Source of the DNA: Bacteroidia bacterium
GTDB lineage: Bacteria; Bacteroidota; Bacteroidia; UKL13-3
Assembly: GCA_019454865.1 (NCBI GenBank)
Contig: JACFNJ010000131.1
Coordinates: 1-7,628, forward strand
Reading direction: 5' to 3'
DNA: 7,628 bases
Shown: in pieces, positions 1 to 6,629 of the stretch
Numbering within the stretch: the stretch's first letter is position 1
Layout of the letters: every line of letters starts with the position of its first letter
The notes under the pieces: generated by a model
Told to the model about the DNA's origin: nothing
Seen by the model: the letters and a program-made list of their open reading frames with translations, nothing else
Database searches by the model: none
Made by a program: the position numbers and the translations under genes

Positions 1-512
1 TTGATACATCTAAAATTGAGTTATATAAAGATACAATTGAAATTCCAATAAAGTATTTACATTTTACTCCATTTAGTATAAAAGTATTTTATCCGTGGGA
101 TGAAAAAACAAATTATAGCATAAAAATAAAAGATAGTGCTTGTAAAGATGTTTTTAACCAATGGAACGACTCGATAACAAACAAGTTTACTACTAATAGT
201 TTAGCAGATTATGGTAATTTACAATTACATGTACAAGTAAAAAAGAAAGGTAAATACATACTTCAGCTTTTAACAAATGACGAAAAAAATATAGTTAAAT
301 CTTTTGCAATTGATAAAAACCAAGATATAGAAATAACTAATCTTTTACCGGCTACATACACCATTAAATACATAACCGATGAAAACAATAATGGTAAATG
401 GGATAATGGTAACTATAATGAAAAAATACAGCCTGAAAAAGTAGGTTATTATACTGAACCAATTGTAATTAGAGCTTACTGGGATTTAGAACAAAGTATT
501 ATTATTGAATAA
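1..512 (+). CDS. C-terminal end of an Ig-like (SbsA/Big_5-type) domain protein, 5' end outside the window
   Basis: An open frame enters from the left edge (codons begin at base 3) and ends at TAA 510-512, giving 169 visible residues. The tail has the sequence LLPATYTIKYITDENNNGKW, then a segment rich in N, G and W, then QPEKVGYY and a terminal YWDLEQSIIIE. From memory, this 'pathway-to-D-x-N-x-N-G-x-W-D' ending is typical of Bacteroidota proteins annotated as Ig-like domain-containing (SbsA Ig-like, Big_5), usually surface or periplasmic lipoproteins. The D-x-N-x-N-G run resembles a calcium-binding loop, but binding is only an inference. No signal peptide can be judged because the N-terminus is missing. 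The gene is co-directional with pheS but separated from it by the DnaA-box-rich gap, so it is unlikely to share an operon with it. Confidence 0.72.
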   Translation, partial: DTSKIELYKDTIEIPIKYLHFTPFSIKVFYPWDEKTNYSIKIKDSACKDVFNQWNDSITNKFTTNSLADYGNLQLHVQVKKKGKYILQLLTNDEKNIVKSFAIDKNQDIEITNLLPATYTIKYITDENNNGKWDNGNYNEKIQPEKVGYYTEPIVIRAYWDLEQSIIIE

Positions 513-520
513 TCAACACA

Positions 521-686
521 AAATGTGAATAGTTAAAAAATAGTATGGCAATAACCGTTGAAAACTATTTTTAAATTAATTATCGTTCATAAACACCATA
601 TTTTTTACATATTATAAACATAAAAGTGTAAAAGAGTGTGAATAATACTTATAAAAAAATAGATGTGAATTTAACTATCCACAATG
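521..686. repeat. Extended inverted pair of DnaA-box-like elements (TTAACTATYCACA)
   Basis: The minus-strand reading of 521-535 is TTAACTATTCACATT and the plus-strand reading of 671-685 is TTAACTATCCACAAT. They agree over the five bases before the 9-mer box as well as within it, differing at one position inside the box and one outside it. The agreement beyond the box suggests a related binding element in opposite orientations rather than chance AT-rich similarity. The core CTAT(T/C)CACA recurs at 796-804, so the protein of this organism may accept C at the first box position. Confidence 0.5.
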
Positions 687-804
687 TGTATAAACGAAAA
701 ATAAATACATAAAATCAATAAATTAGTGTGTTAATTAGTTGTTGAATAAAAAGAGAAAAGTAAAAAAACAAAAAATAATAAATAAGTTATCCGTGCTATT
801 CACA

Positions 805-848
805 ACATAATAATAAAAACAATTTTTTATTTAAAAGATTAAATTTTG
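805..848. other. Possible duplex-unwinding element beside the last strong DnaA box
   Basis: Directly after the box at 796-804 comes a short run of three TAA triplets (808-816), followed by a nearly pure A/T tract to 848. In B. subtilis-type origins a box is followed by repeated TA(G/A) triplets (DnaA-trios) and then the melting region, so the order box, triplets, AT tract is suggestive. In DNA this AT-rich, three triplets can easily arise by chance, and the strand polarity needed for trios was not established. This is a weak inference that depends on the oriC call. Confidence 0.3.
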
Positions 849-901
849 AATTAGATAGTGAATAGAAGAATTGAAATAAATAATTAGTTTTGGATTTGAG
901 T

Positions 902-1915
902 ATGATTGAAAAATTAAAAGCAATAGAACAAGAAGTAAAAGTATTAATACTTAATAATGCGGATGAAACAGAAATGTTTCGATTAAAATATTTAAGTAAA
1001 AAAGGGTTAATAAACGATTTGTTTGAAGAGTTTAAAACAATACCTAACGACCAGAAAAAAGAAGTAGGTAAATACATGAATATTTTAAAACAAACAGCAC
1101 AAGAAAAATTAGACTCAGCACAAGTAAAATTTAGTACGGATAAACAAAATAGTAGTAATATTATTGATACTTCATTACCCGGTGATGCTCAAAAAATAGG
1201 CACGCAACATCCTTTGGTACTAATTGAAAAAGAAATTTTTAGAATATTTAATACTTTAGGATTTAGCTTAGCCTACGGTCCCGAAATAGAAGACGATTGG
1301 CATAATTTTTCAGGATTAAATTTTCCTGAAAATCATCCGGCAAGAGATATGCAGGATACTTTTTTTATTGAAAAAGATATTGCATTACGAACACATACAT
1401 CAAGTGTTCAAATACGATTAATGGAAAAACAATCGCCTCCACTGCGTGCAATAATGCCGGGCAGAGTATATAGAAATGAAGCAATTTCAGCACGGGCACA
1501 TTGTTTTTTTCATCAGGTAGAAGGAATATATATAGATAAAAAAGTATCGTTTGCCGACTTAAAACAAACGCTCTATTATTTTGTAAAAGAAATGTTTGGA
1601 GAAGAGTTTGAGGTACGATTCCGACCAAGTTATTTTCCTTTTACTGAACCAAGTGCCGAAATGGATATATCCTGTACAATATGTAAGGGAAAAGGCTGTA
1701 ATGTTTGTAAATACACGGGTTGGGTTGAAATACTTGGTTGTGGAATGATTGATACAAATGTATTACAAGCCAATAATATAAACCCGGAAGAATACAGTGG
1801 TTTTGCTTTTGGTATGGGCATAGAGCGAATAACCATGTTGAAATATAATATTAAAGATTTACGTGTTTTTTCAATAAACGACATGCGATTCTTACAGCAA
1901 TTTGAAAGCGAATAA
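902..1915 (+). CDS. pheS: Phenylalanine--tRNA ligase alpha subunit
   Basis: The product is the cytoplasmic catalytic alpha subunit of class II phenylalanyl-tRNA synthetase, which with PheT charges tRNA-Phe using ATP. Residue numbers start at the ATG at 902 (337 aa, normal for the family). Residues 1-90 are the predicted helical tRNA-binding N-terminal arm. The class II core begins near HPLVLIEKEI (about 103). HPARDMQDTF lies at 145-154, motif 2 runs from GRVYRNE (187) through FFHQVEG, and motif 3 is GMGIER (304-309). A C-x2-C-x4-C-x2-C cluster (C258, C261, C266, C269) sits before GWVEILGCGM, as in many Bacteroidota PheS; metal binding is not proven. An in-frame TTG at 890 would add four residues, but the ATG fits family N-termini better. 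No clear Shine-Dalgarno is present, as is common in this phylum. pheT is not adjacent. Confidence 0.96.
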   Translation: MIEKLKAIEQEVKVLILNNADETEMFRLKYLSKKGLINDLFEEFKTIPNDQKKEVGKYMNILKQTAQEKLDSAQVKFSTDKQNSSNIIDTSLPGDAQKIGTQHPLVLIEKEIFRIFNTLGFSLAYGPEIEDDWHNFSGLNFPENHPARDMQDTFFIEKDIALRTHTSSVQIRLMEKQSPPLRAIMPGRVYRNEAISARAHCFFHQVEGIYIDKKVSFADLKQTLYYFVKEMFGEEFEVRFRPSYFPFTEPSAEMDISCTICKGKGCNVCKYTGWVEILGCGMIDTNVLQANNINPEEYSGFAFGMGIERITMLKYNIKDLRVFSINDMRFLQQFESE

Positions 1916-1954
1916 TATTATTTCGGATTTCTTTAGTAAAAGATTAAAAATGCA

Positions 1955-1984
1955 TTATTGTGGAAATACCGTACAATAAATTGT
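1955..1984. repeat. Inverted repeats of ATTGT/ACAAT upstream of aconitase
   Basis: TTATTGT (1955-1961) and ACAATAA (1973-1979) are exact reverse complements with an 11-base spacer. The second arm then forms another small dyad with ATTGT at 1980-1984. The same pentamer occurs again at 2031-2035, overlapping the aconitase start codon. There is no T-run after the hairpin, so it is not a standard terminator of pheS. It could be an operator in the aconitase leader, but A/T-rich dyads of this size also occur by chance. Confidence 0.3.
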
Positions 1985-2033
1985 AAATTGCGAACCAAAT
2001 TTTACAAAGAGATTAATATTATTTTACGATACA

Positions 2034-4298
2034 ATGTTTGATTTATCAATGATTAAAGCTGTATATGCTCGTATGGATGAGCGTATTGCAGCAGCTCGCA
2101 AAGTGGTAAACCGCCCACTAACCTTAACAGAAAAAATTTTATACAGCCACCTTACCGAAGGAAATGCAACAAAAGCATTTACACGCGGTAAAGATTATGT
2201 AGATTTTAACCCGGATCGTGTTGCAATGCAAGATGCTACAGCACAAATGGCCTTGTTGCAATTTATGCAAGCCGGAAGACCCAAAGTTGCCGTTCCATCT
2301 ACCGTACATTGCGACCACTTAATTACAGCAAAAAAAGGTGCATCTGAGGATTTAGCTTTTGCCAATAAAGAGAGTAAAGAGGTATATGATTTCTTGGCAT
2401 CGGTTTCTAATAAATACGGTATTGGTTTTTGGAAACCGGGAGCAGGGATTATTCACCAAGTAGTATTAGAAAATTATGCTTTCCCTGGTGGAATGATGAT
2501 TGGAACCGACTCGCATACAGTAAATGCCGGAGGATTAGGAATGGTTGCAATAGGTGTTGGTGGAGCAGATGCTTGCGATGTGATGGCAGGATTACCATGG
2601 GAATTAAAATTTCCTAAACTAATTGGAGTAAAACTTACCGGAAAATTAAACGGATGGGCTTCACCAAAAGATGTAATATTAAAAGTAGCCGGAATATTAA
2701 CAGTAAAAGGAGGAACGGGTGCAATAGTTGAATACTTTGGCGAAGGAGCAAAAAACCTAAGCTGTACCGGAAAAGGAACAATATGTAACATGGGTGCCGA
2801 GATTGGTGCAACAACCTCTACATTTGGATATGATGAAAGCATGGAGCGTTATTTACGCGCTACCGGTCGTGCAGAGGTGGCAGATGTCGCCAATACTATT
2901 AAGCACCATTTAACTGCCGATGCAGAAGTATATGCAAATCCGGAAGCATATTTTGACCAATTAATTGAAATTAATTTAGATACATTGGAGCCTCATTTAA
3001 ACGGGCCATTTACCCCGGATTTGGCAACACCAATAGGAAAGATGAAAGAAGAAGCGGCTAAAAACAATTGGCCTTTAGCTGTTGAGTGGGGGCTTATCGG
3101 TTCGTGTACTAATTCCTCTTATGAAGACTTATCGCGCGCATCGTCTATCGCCAAGCAAGCAATTGAAAAAGGATTAAAAACCAAAGCACAGTTTGGAATA
3201 AACCCGGGTTCAGAGCAAGTGCGTTATACAGCAGAACGTGATGGACTTTTGGATATATTTACCAAATTAGATGCAACTGTTTTTACTAATGCATGTGGTC
3301 CGTGTATAGGGATGTGGGATAGAGAAGGAGCAGAGAAAAATGAAAAAAATACTATAGTACATTCCTTTAACAGAAACTTTGCCAAACGTGCAGACGGTAA
3401 TCCAAACACATATGCATTTGTAACATCACCGGAAATGGTGGCTGCTATTGCAATATCCGGAAATTTAGGCTTTAACCCGTTAACCGACACATTGGTAAAC
3501 GAAAAAGGAGAAAATGTAAAATTAGATCCTCCTACAGGTGATGAATTACCAACAAAAGGTTTTGCTGTAGAAGATCCGGGGTATCAAGCACCGGCAGAAG
3601 ACGGGTCGGGGGTTACTGTTGTTGTTTCTCCGGAATCAACTCGTTTACAATTGTTGGCACCTTTTGCTCCATGGAATGGAAATAATTTAACCGGCTTAAA
3701 GCTATTAATAAAAGCAAAAGGCAAATGTACTACAGACCATATTTCAATGGCCGGACCATGGTTAAAGTATCGCGGACATTTGGATAATATTTCAAACAAC
3801 ATGTTAATTGGTGCTGTTAATTATTTCAATGAAAAAACAGATTTTGTGAAAAATCAATTAACCGGAGAATACGAATCGGTACCTAAAGTACAACGTCAAT
3901 ACAAAGCTCAAGGAATTGGAAGTATTGTAGTGGGTGATGAAAATTATGGCGAGGGCTCAAGTCGTGAACACGCAGCAATGGAGCCGCGCCACCTGGGTGT
4001 ATATGCTGTTCTTGTTAAATCGTTTGCACGAATTCACGAAACCAATTTGAAAAAGCAAGGAATGCTTGCTTTAACCTTTGCTGATAAAGAAGATTACAAT
4101 AAAATTCAAGAAGATGATACCATTGATATTAATGGACTAACAACCTTCTCGCCAAATGTTCCGTTAACTATTGTATTAACTCATAAGGATGGAAGCAGAG
4201 AAGAAATAAAAGCAAACCATACATACAATGAACAGCAAATAGAATGGTTTAAAGCCGGAGGAGCTTTAAACATTATACGAGCAAGTGTTGCTAAATAA
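2034..4298 (+). CDS. acn: Aconitate hydratase, mitochondrial-type, [4Fe-4S] enzyme
   Basis: Cytoplasmic TCA-cycle enzyme interconverting citrate and isocitrate through cis-aconitate. The 754 residues match the length of mature animal mitochondrial aconitase, and the C-terminal half keeps the same residue numbers. Cluster-ligand cysteines are C358 in GSCTNSS and C421 and C424 in CGPCIGMW. The catalytic-base serine is S642 in GEGSSREHAA, followed by R644. Upstream, CDHLITAKKG (D94, H95) and GTDSHTVNAGG (D159, S160, H161) carry further active-site residues. The C-terminal swivel domain begins near KGKCTTDHIS (about 561). No key residue is missing. The ATG at 2034 gives the usual N-terminus (an FD-x-x-MIK-x-VY start); no Shine-Dalgarno is seen. 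The gene lies 118 bases after pheS, is followed by a strong terminator, and is probably monocistronic. Dyads in its leader might be regulatory. Confidence 0.97.
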   Translation: MFDLSMIKAVYARMDERIAAARKVVNRPLTLTEKILYSHLTEGNATKAFTRGKDYVDFNPDRVAMQDATAQMALLQFMQAGRPKVAVPSTVHCDHLITAKKGASEDLAFANKESKEVYDFLASVSNKYGIGFWKPGAGIIHQVVLENYAFPGGMMIGTDSHTVNAGGLGMVAIGVGGADACDVMAGLPWELKFPKLIGVKLTGKLNGWASPKDVILKVAGILTVKGGTGAIVEYFGEGAKNLSCTGKGTICNMGAEIGATTSTFGYDESMERYLRATGRAEVADVANTIKHHLTADAEVYANPEAYFDQLIEINLDTLEPHLNGPFTPDLATPIGKMKEEAAKNNWPLAVEWGLIGSCTNSSYEDLSRASSIAKQAIEKGLKTKAQFGINPGSEQVRYTAERDGLLDIFTKLDATVFTNACGPCIGMWDREGAEKNEKNTIVHSFNRNFAKRADGNPNTYAFVTSPEMVAAIAISGNLGFNPLTDTLVNEKGENVKLDPPTGDELPTKGFAVEDPGYQAPAEDGSGVTVVVSPESTRLQLLAPFAPWNGNNLTGLKLLIKAKGKCTTDHISMAGPWLKYRGHLDNISNNMLIGAVNYFNEKTDFVKNQLTGEYESVPKVQRQYKAQGIGSIVVGDENYGEGSSREHAAMEPRHLGVYAVLVKSFARIHETNLKKQGMLALTFADKEDYNKIQEDDTIDINGLTTFSPNVPLTIVLTHKDGSREEIKANHTYNEQQIEWFKAGGALNIIRASVAK

Positions 4299-4319
4299 TA
4301 ATTAAATCAATTATATATA

Positions 4320-4366
4320 CGAAGGGTTATCTTTCATACATACGAGAGATAACTCTTCGCTTTTTT
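4320..4366 (+). terminator. Intrinsic terminator after aconitase
   Basis: Arms 4320-4332 and 4347-4359 pair over 13 bp with one G-T wobble. Three more inner pairs (4333-4335 with 4344-4346, one a wobble) leave an eight-base loop at 4336-4343. Six T follow at 4361-4366. It lies 22 bases after the aconitase stop, so it should separate aconitase from the dehydrogenase gene downstream. Confidence 0.88.
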
Positions 4367-4448
4367 AAAAGCACGGTTTAAAATATTGATCAATAGAAAA
4401 AGAATTACAAAAACTTTAGAAGACAAAAAATTAAAATTGTAATCCAAT

Positions 4449-4454
4449 AAAGGA
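4449..4454 (+). promoter_or_regulatory. Ribosome binding site of the dehydrogenase gene
   Basis: AAAGGA lies eight bases before the ATG at 4463. It is the clearest Shine-Dalgarno-like signal in the window and supports this start. The neighbouring pheS and aconitase genes have none that is comparable. Confidence 0.55.
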
Positions 4455-4462
4455 TAATTATT

Positions 4463-5728
4463 ATGACGGTACAAATAGAAAAAATAATAAAGCGATACGA
4501 AGAAAAACAACCGGAAATTGTTTTTGAGTGGAAGGACAGTGAAACCGAAGCAGAAGGCTGGGTTGTGATAAACTCATTACGCGGAGGTGCTGCCGGTGGA
4601 GGCACGAGGATGCGCAAAGGACTTAATAAACACGAGGTAATTTCTTTGGCAAAAACCATGGAAATAAAATTTACTGTTGCCGGTCCGGCAATAGGTGGTG
4701 CAAAATCAGGCATAAACTTTGACCCAAACGACCCGCGCAAAGCCGGTGTTTTGGAAAGGTGGTTTAAAGCTGTAATGCCGTTGTTAAAAAACTATTATGG
4801 TACCGGTGGCGATTTAAACGTGGATGAGATACACGAGGTAATACCTGTCACAGAAAAGTATGGTTTATTGCATCCGCAAGAAGGAGTAGTAAATGGTCAT
4901 TTTAATGTGAATGATGCAACGGAAAAGCAAAAGCGCATTAATAATTTAAGAGCCGGATATTCTAAAGTAATGGATGATGAACGATTATCACCGGATGTAA
5001 CAAAAAAAAACTTAGTAGCAGACAAGATAACGGTAAGGGGAGTAGCAGAAGCAGTAAGGCATTTTTATGATTTGTGGGGACCAAACTTTTCTTATAAACG
5101 AACAATTATTCAGGGTTGGGGAAATGTAGCAGGAGCGGCTGCATACTATCTTTCGCAAATGGGTGTGATGGTGGTTGGAATAATTGATAGAGATGGTGGA
5201 ATTATACACAATCCCGGATTAACAAAAGAACAAGTAAAACAATTGTTTATAGAAAGAGAAGGGAACAAACTATCCAAAGTAACATGCCAAAAAATGGGCT
5301 TTGAGTTTTTACCATACGAGGAAATCAATCAATCAATTTGGAGCATAGGCGCAGATATTTTTATTCCCGCAGCAGCTTCAAGGATGATAACCCAGGAGCA
5401 ATTAGATACTATGATAGAAAATGATTTGGATGTAATATCGTGTGGTGCTAATGTTCCGTTTGCTGATACCGAAATATTTTTGGGGAAAATAGGCAACAGT
5501 GCAGATGATAGAATTTCTGTAATACCCGATTTTATTGCCAATTGTGGTATGGCTCGTACGTTTGCTTATTGTATGAGTGAGGAGTTTCAGCTCAATGATA
5601 TGGAAATTTTTAAAGATGCATCTAAAACCATTAGAGCAGCAATGCTTCGTCTTAATCAATTTAATCCAAAACGAACCGGCTTACTTAAAAAAGGATTAGA
5701 GATGAGCATGGTAAATTTATTACGTTAA
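4463..5728 (+). CDS. Glu/Leu/Phe/Val dehydrogenase family amino acid dehydrogenase
   Basis: NAD(P)-dependent oxidative deamination of an L-amino acid to its 2-oxo acid, or the reverse amination; cytoplasmic. The 421-residue length is that of glutamate dehydrogenases rather than of the shorter leucine dehydrogenases. Residues 38-90 hold GGGTRM, K69 (MEIKFTVAG) and the catalytic-lysine motif GGAKSG with K81. The K69-K81 gap of 12 equals that of the family. D117 in GTGGDLNVDE is the likely catalytic aspartate. The Rossmann fingerprint GWGNVAG (218-224) is followed by D242 at the end of the second strand, which suggests NAD rather than NADP. CGANVPF and DFIANCGMA close the C-terminal half. G45 occupies the place where glutamate dehydrogenases carry the gamma-carboxylate-binding lysine, so glutamate is not a safe substrate call. 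The gene lies 97 bases after the aconitase terminator, with its own Shine-Dalgarno. Confidence 0.9.
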   Translation: MTVQIEKIIKRYEEKQPEIVFEWKDSETEAEGWVVINSLRGGAAGGGTRMRKGLNKHEVISLAKTMEIKFTVAGPAIGGAKSGINFDPNDPRKAGVLERWFKAVMPLLKNYYGTGGDLNVDEIHEVIPVTEKYGLLHPQEGVVNGHFNVNDATEKQKRINNLRAGYSKVMDDERLSPDVTKKNLVADKITVRGVAEAVRHFYDLWGPNFSYKRTIIQGWGNVAGAAAYYLSQMGVMVVGIIDRDGGIIHNPGLTKEQVKQLFIEREGNKLSKVTCQKMGFEFLPYEEINQSIWSIGADIFIPAAASRMITQEQLDTMIENDLDVISCGANVPFADTEIFLGKIGNSADDRISVIPDFIANCGMARTFAYCMSEEFQLNDMEIFKDASKTIRAAMLRLNQFNPKRTGLLKKGLEMSMVNLLR

Positions 5729-5783
5729 TTTCTATGGCAAAACAGCTCAAATACATTGTGTAAATATTTGTTCTTGTATGAGA

Positions 5784-5820
5784 CAAAGCCCAATGGCTAG
5801 GGTTGTTAATTTTGTTTTCA
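5784..5820. terminator. Weak, possibly bidirectional terminator between convergent genes
   Basis: AGCC (5787-5790) and GGCT (5795-5798) can pair around a CAAT loop, and alternatively CCC (5789-5791) with GGG (5800-5802). T-rich sequence follows on the + strand (TTTTGTTTT from about 5810) and a short TTTG follows on the - strand. The dehydrogenase (+) and the lipoprotein (-) converge here, so a two-way terminator is expected, but the stems are short. Confidence 0.3.
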
Positions 5821-5831
5821 TTGTTATATTG

Positions 5832-6521
5832 TTATTGATTGATTTTATATCTGATTAATTCCCAAGTACTGTTGTCATTACTTCTAACAAATTTTACCAA
5901 GCCAATATTTTTTGCATAATACATATCGCTATAAATGTCATTGGTATTTGTAGAAGGATATTTTAAGTTTAGTATGTTTTTGTATATGAGGTTTTCTTCT
6001 GTAAGGATTGAATCTTCGAATAATATTTCTGCATCTGTTTGTGTTTCATATGTTGAACCCTTAATTTCAATTCTAAAATCTCCTCTATAGTTGTTTAAAG
6101 GAGAAAATTCCTTTATATAAATGTGTTCATCATTCAAATTGTTTCCATCTTTTGGCCTGGAACCTGAAGAAATATTCGAATAATATTCATTTATGTACAA
6201 TTTATTTCTTGTTTGGAAGGAGAACCATTCATAACATTTATTCAATCCTTTTTGCGAAATTTTAGGATTTGTGGGTTCAATTTTATTTTGGCTTAACCAT
6301 ACCCACATACTATCTGTTTCACCTGTGTTAATATTTTTATAAATCCAATACGTACCTTCTTTAAAATAAAAACGTGCTTTCATGTCTTCGGGTATAAGTA
6401 CCGTGTTGTTGCTATCGCAATGCACAACAGGTGTAGGTGGCACATAGTCGTATGGTTGTTTGCAACTTTGCAAATGCAATGCAGATAATGTTATTAGAAA
6501 AAAAAGTTGAAGTGTTTTCAT
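5832..6521 (-). CDS. Bacteroidota lipoprotein of unknown function
   Basis: I do not recognise this 229-residue protein. The N-terminus MKTLQLFFLITLSALHLQSC has one lysine, a hydrophobic stretch and the lipobox LQSC, so cleavage before C20 and lipidation by signal peptidase II are expected. The residues after the cysteine (KQPYDYVPPTP) form a proline-rich linker and are not the acidic run of a strong surface-export signal, so its final membrane side is open. The mature part has FYFKEGTYWIYKN followed by TGETDSMWVW, a pattern I know from small uncharacterised Bacteroidota lipoproteins, and is rich in Y, N and S, suggesting a beta-rich fold. It converges on the dehydrogenase gene. Upstream (same strand) lies the HTH regulator with a terminator between, so co-transcription is unlikely. 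Confidence 0.8.
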   Translation of the reverse strand: MKTLQLFFLITLSALHLQSCKQPYDYVPPTPVVHCDSNNTVLIPEDMKARFYFKEGTYWIYKNINTGETDSMWVWLSQNKIEPTNPKISQKGLNKCYEWFSFQTRNKLYINEYYSNISSGSRPKDGNNLNDEHIYIKEFSPLNNYRGDFRIEIKGSTYETQTDAEILFEDSILTEENLIYKNILNLKYPSTNTNDIYSDMYYAKNIGLVKFVRSNDNSTWELIRYKINQ

Positions 6522-6566
6522 ATTTTTTAAATATTTAATCAGTCAAAGTAAAAAGTAACATTGGAG

Positions 6567-6597
6567 CAAATAGAGACTAATTATTTTAGCTTGTCAA
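6567..6597 (-). promoter_or_regulatory. Possible promoter of the lipoprotein gene
   Basis: On the minus strand TTGACA (6597-6592) is followed after 17 bases by TCTATTTG (6574-6567), one base away from the Bacteroidota -7 element TAnnTTTG. A start near 6560 would leave about 40 bases of leader before the ATG at 6521. It follows directly after the HTH gene's terminator, which is a sensible place. Spacing and sequence are imperfect, so this is tentative. Confidence 0.3.
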
Positions 6598-6598
6598 G

Positions 6599-6626
6599 AA
6601 AAAAAATATTCCATATTGGAATATTT
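6599..6626 (-). terminator. Intrinsic terminator of the HTH regulator gene
   Basis: AAATATTCCA (6604-6613) and TGGAATATTT (6617-6626) are perfect 10-bp arms around a three-base loop. Read on the minus strand, the stem runs into eight T (6606-6599). It starts three bases after the stop codon of the HTH gene. The stem is AT-rich, but its perfect symmetry and T-run make the call good. Confidence 0.75.
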
Positions 6627-6629
6627 GGG

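Larger units (their letters stand above)
513..889. other. Candidate replication origin (oriC) or DnaA-binding locus: AT-rich gap with clustered DnaA boxes
   Basis: This gap has no credible gene. It contains two exact matches to the general DnaA box TTATNCACA: TTATTCACA on the - strand at 637-645 and TTATACACA on the - strand at 685-693. One-mismatch copies are CTATTCACA (-, 524-532), CTATCCACA (+, 675-683), CTATTCACA (+, 796-804) and TTATAAACA (+, 612-620). A weaker CTATTCACT (-, 857-865) lies near the right edge. Boxes 675-683 and 685-693 converge with a one-base spacer. Between and beside the boxes the DNA is almost pure A/T, ending in a T/A-rich tract at 817-848. Box clustering plus an adjacent AT-rich tract is the classical architecture of a bacterial oriC, and Bacteroidota origins are not always beside dnaA. 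It could instead be a DnaA-titrating or DnaA-regulated promoter region. Assignment is by inference from sequence only. Confidence 0.55.

Noticed and set aside
513..889. tRNA, small RNA or CRISPR array in the AT-rich gap
   Set aside because: No cloverleaf, no regularly spaced identical repeats, and too little GC for a stable RNA; the repeated 9-mers fit DnaA boxes better.
885..892. TAGTTTTG matching the Bacteroidota -7 element TAnnTTTG
   Set aside because: No -33 TTTG lies at the required distance, and transcription would start almost on the pheS ATG. It may be chance in AT-rich DNA.
890..901. TTG start for pheS, four residues upstream of the ATG
   Set aside because: No ribosome binding site supports it, and the ATG at 902 gives the usual family N-terminus.
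796..1077. 93-codon minus-strand frame overlapping the 5' part of pheS and the DnaA-box gap
   Set aside because: It is antisense to a certain gene, has no domain, and its composition is that of an AT-rich shadow frame.
2474..2842. 122-codon minus-strand frame inside aconitase, and similar antisense frames in the aconitase and dehydrogenase genes
   Set aside because: They are shadows of well-conserved coding sequence on the + strand, without domains or signals of their own.
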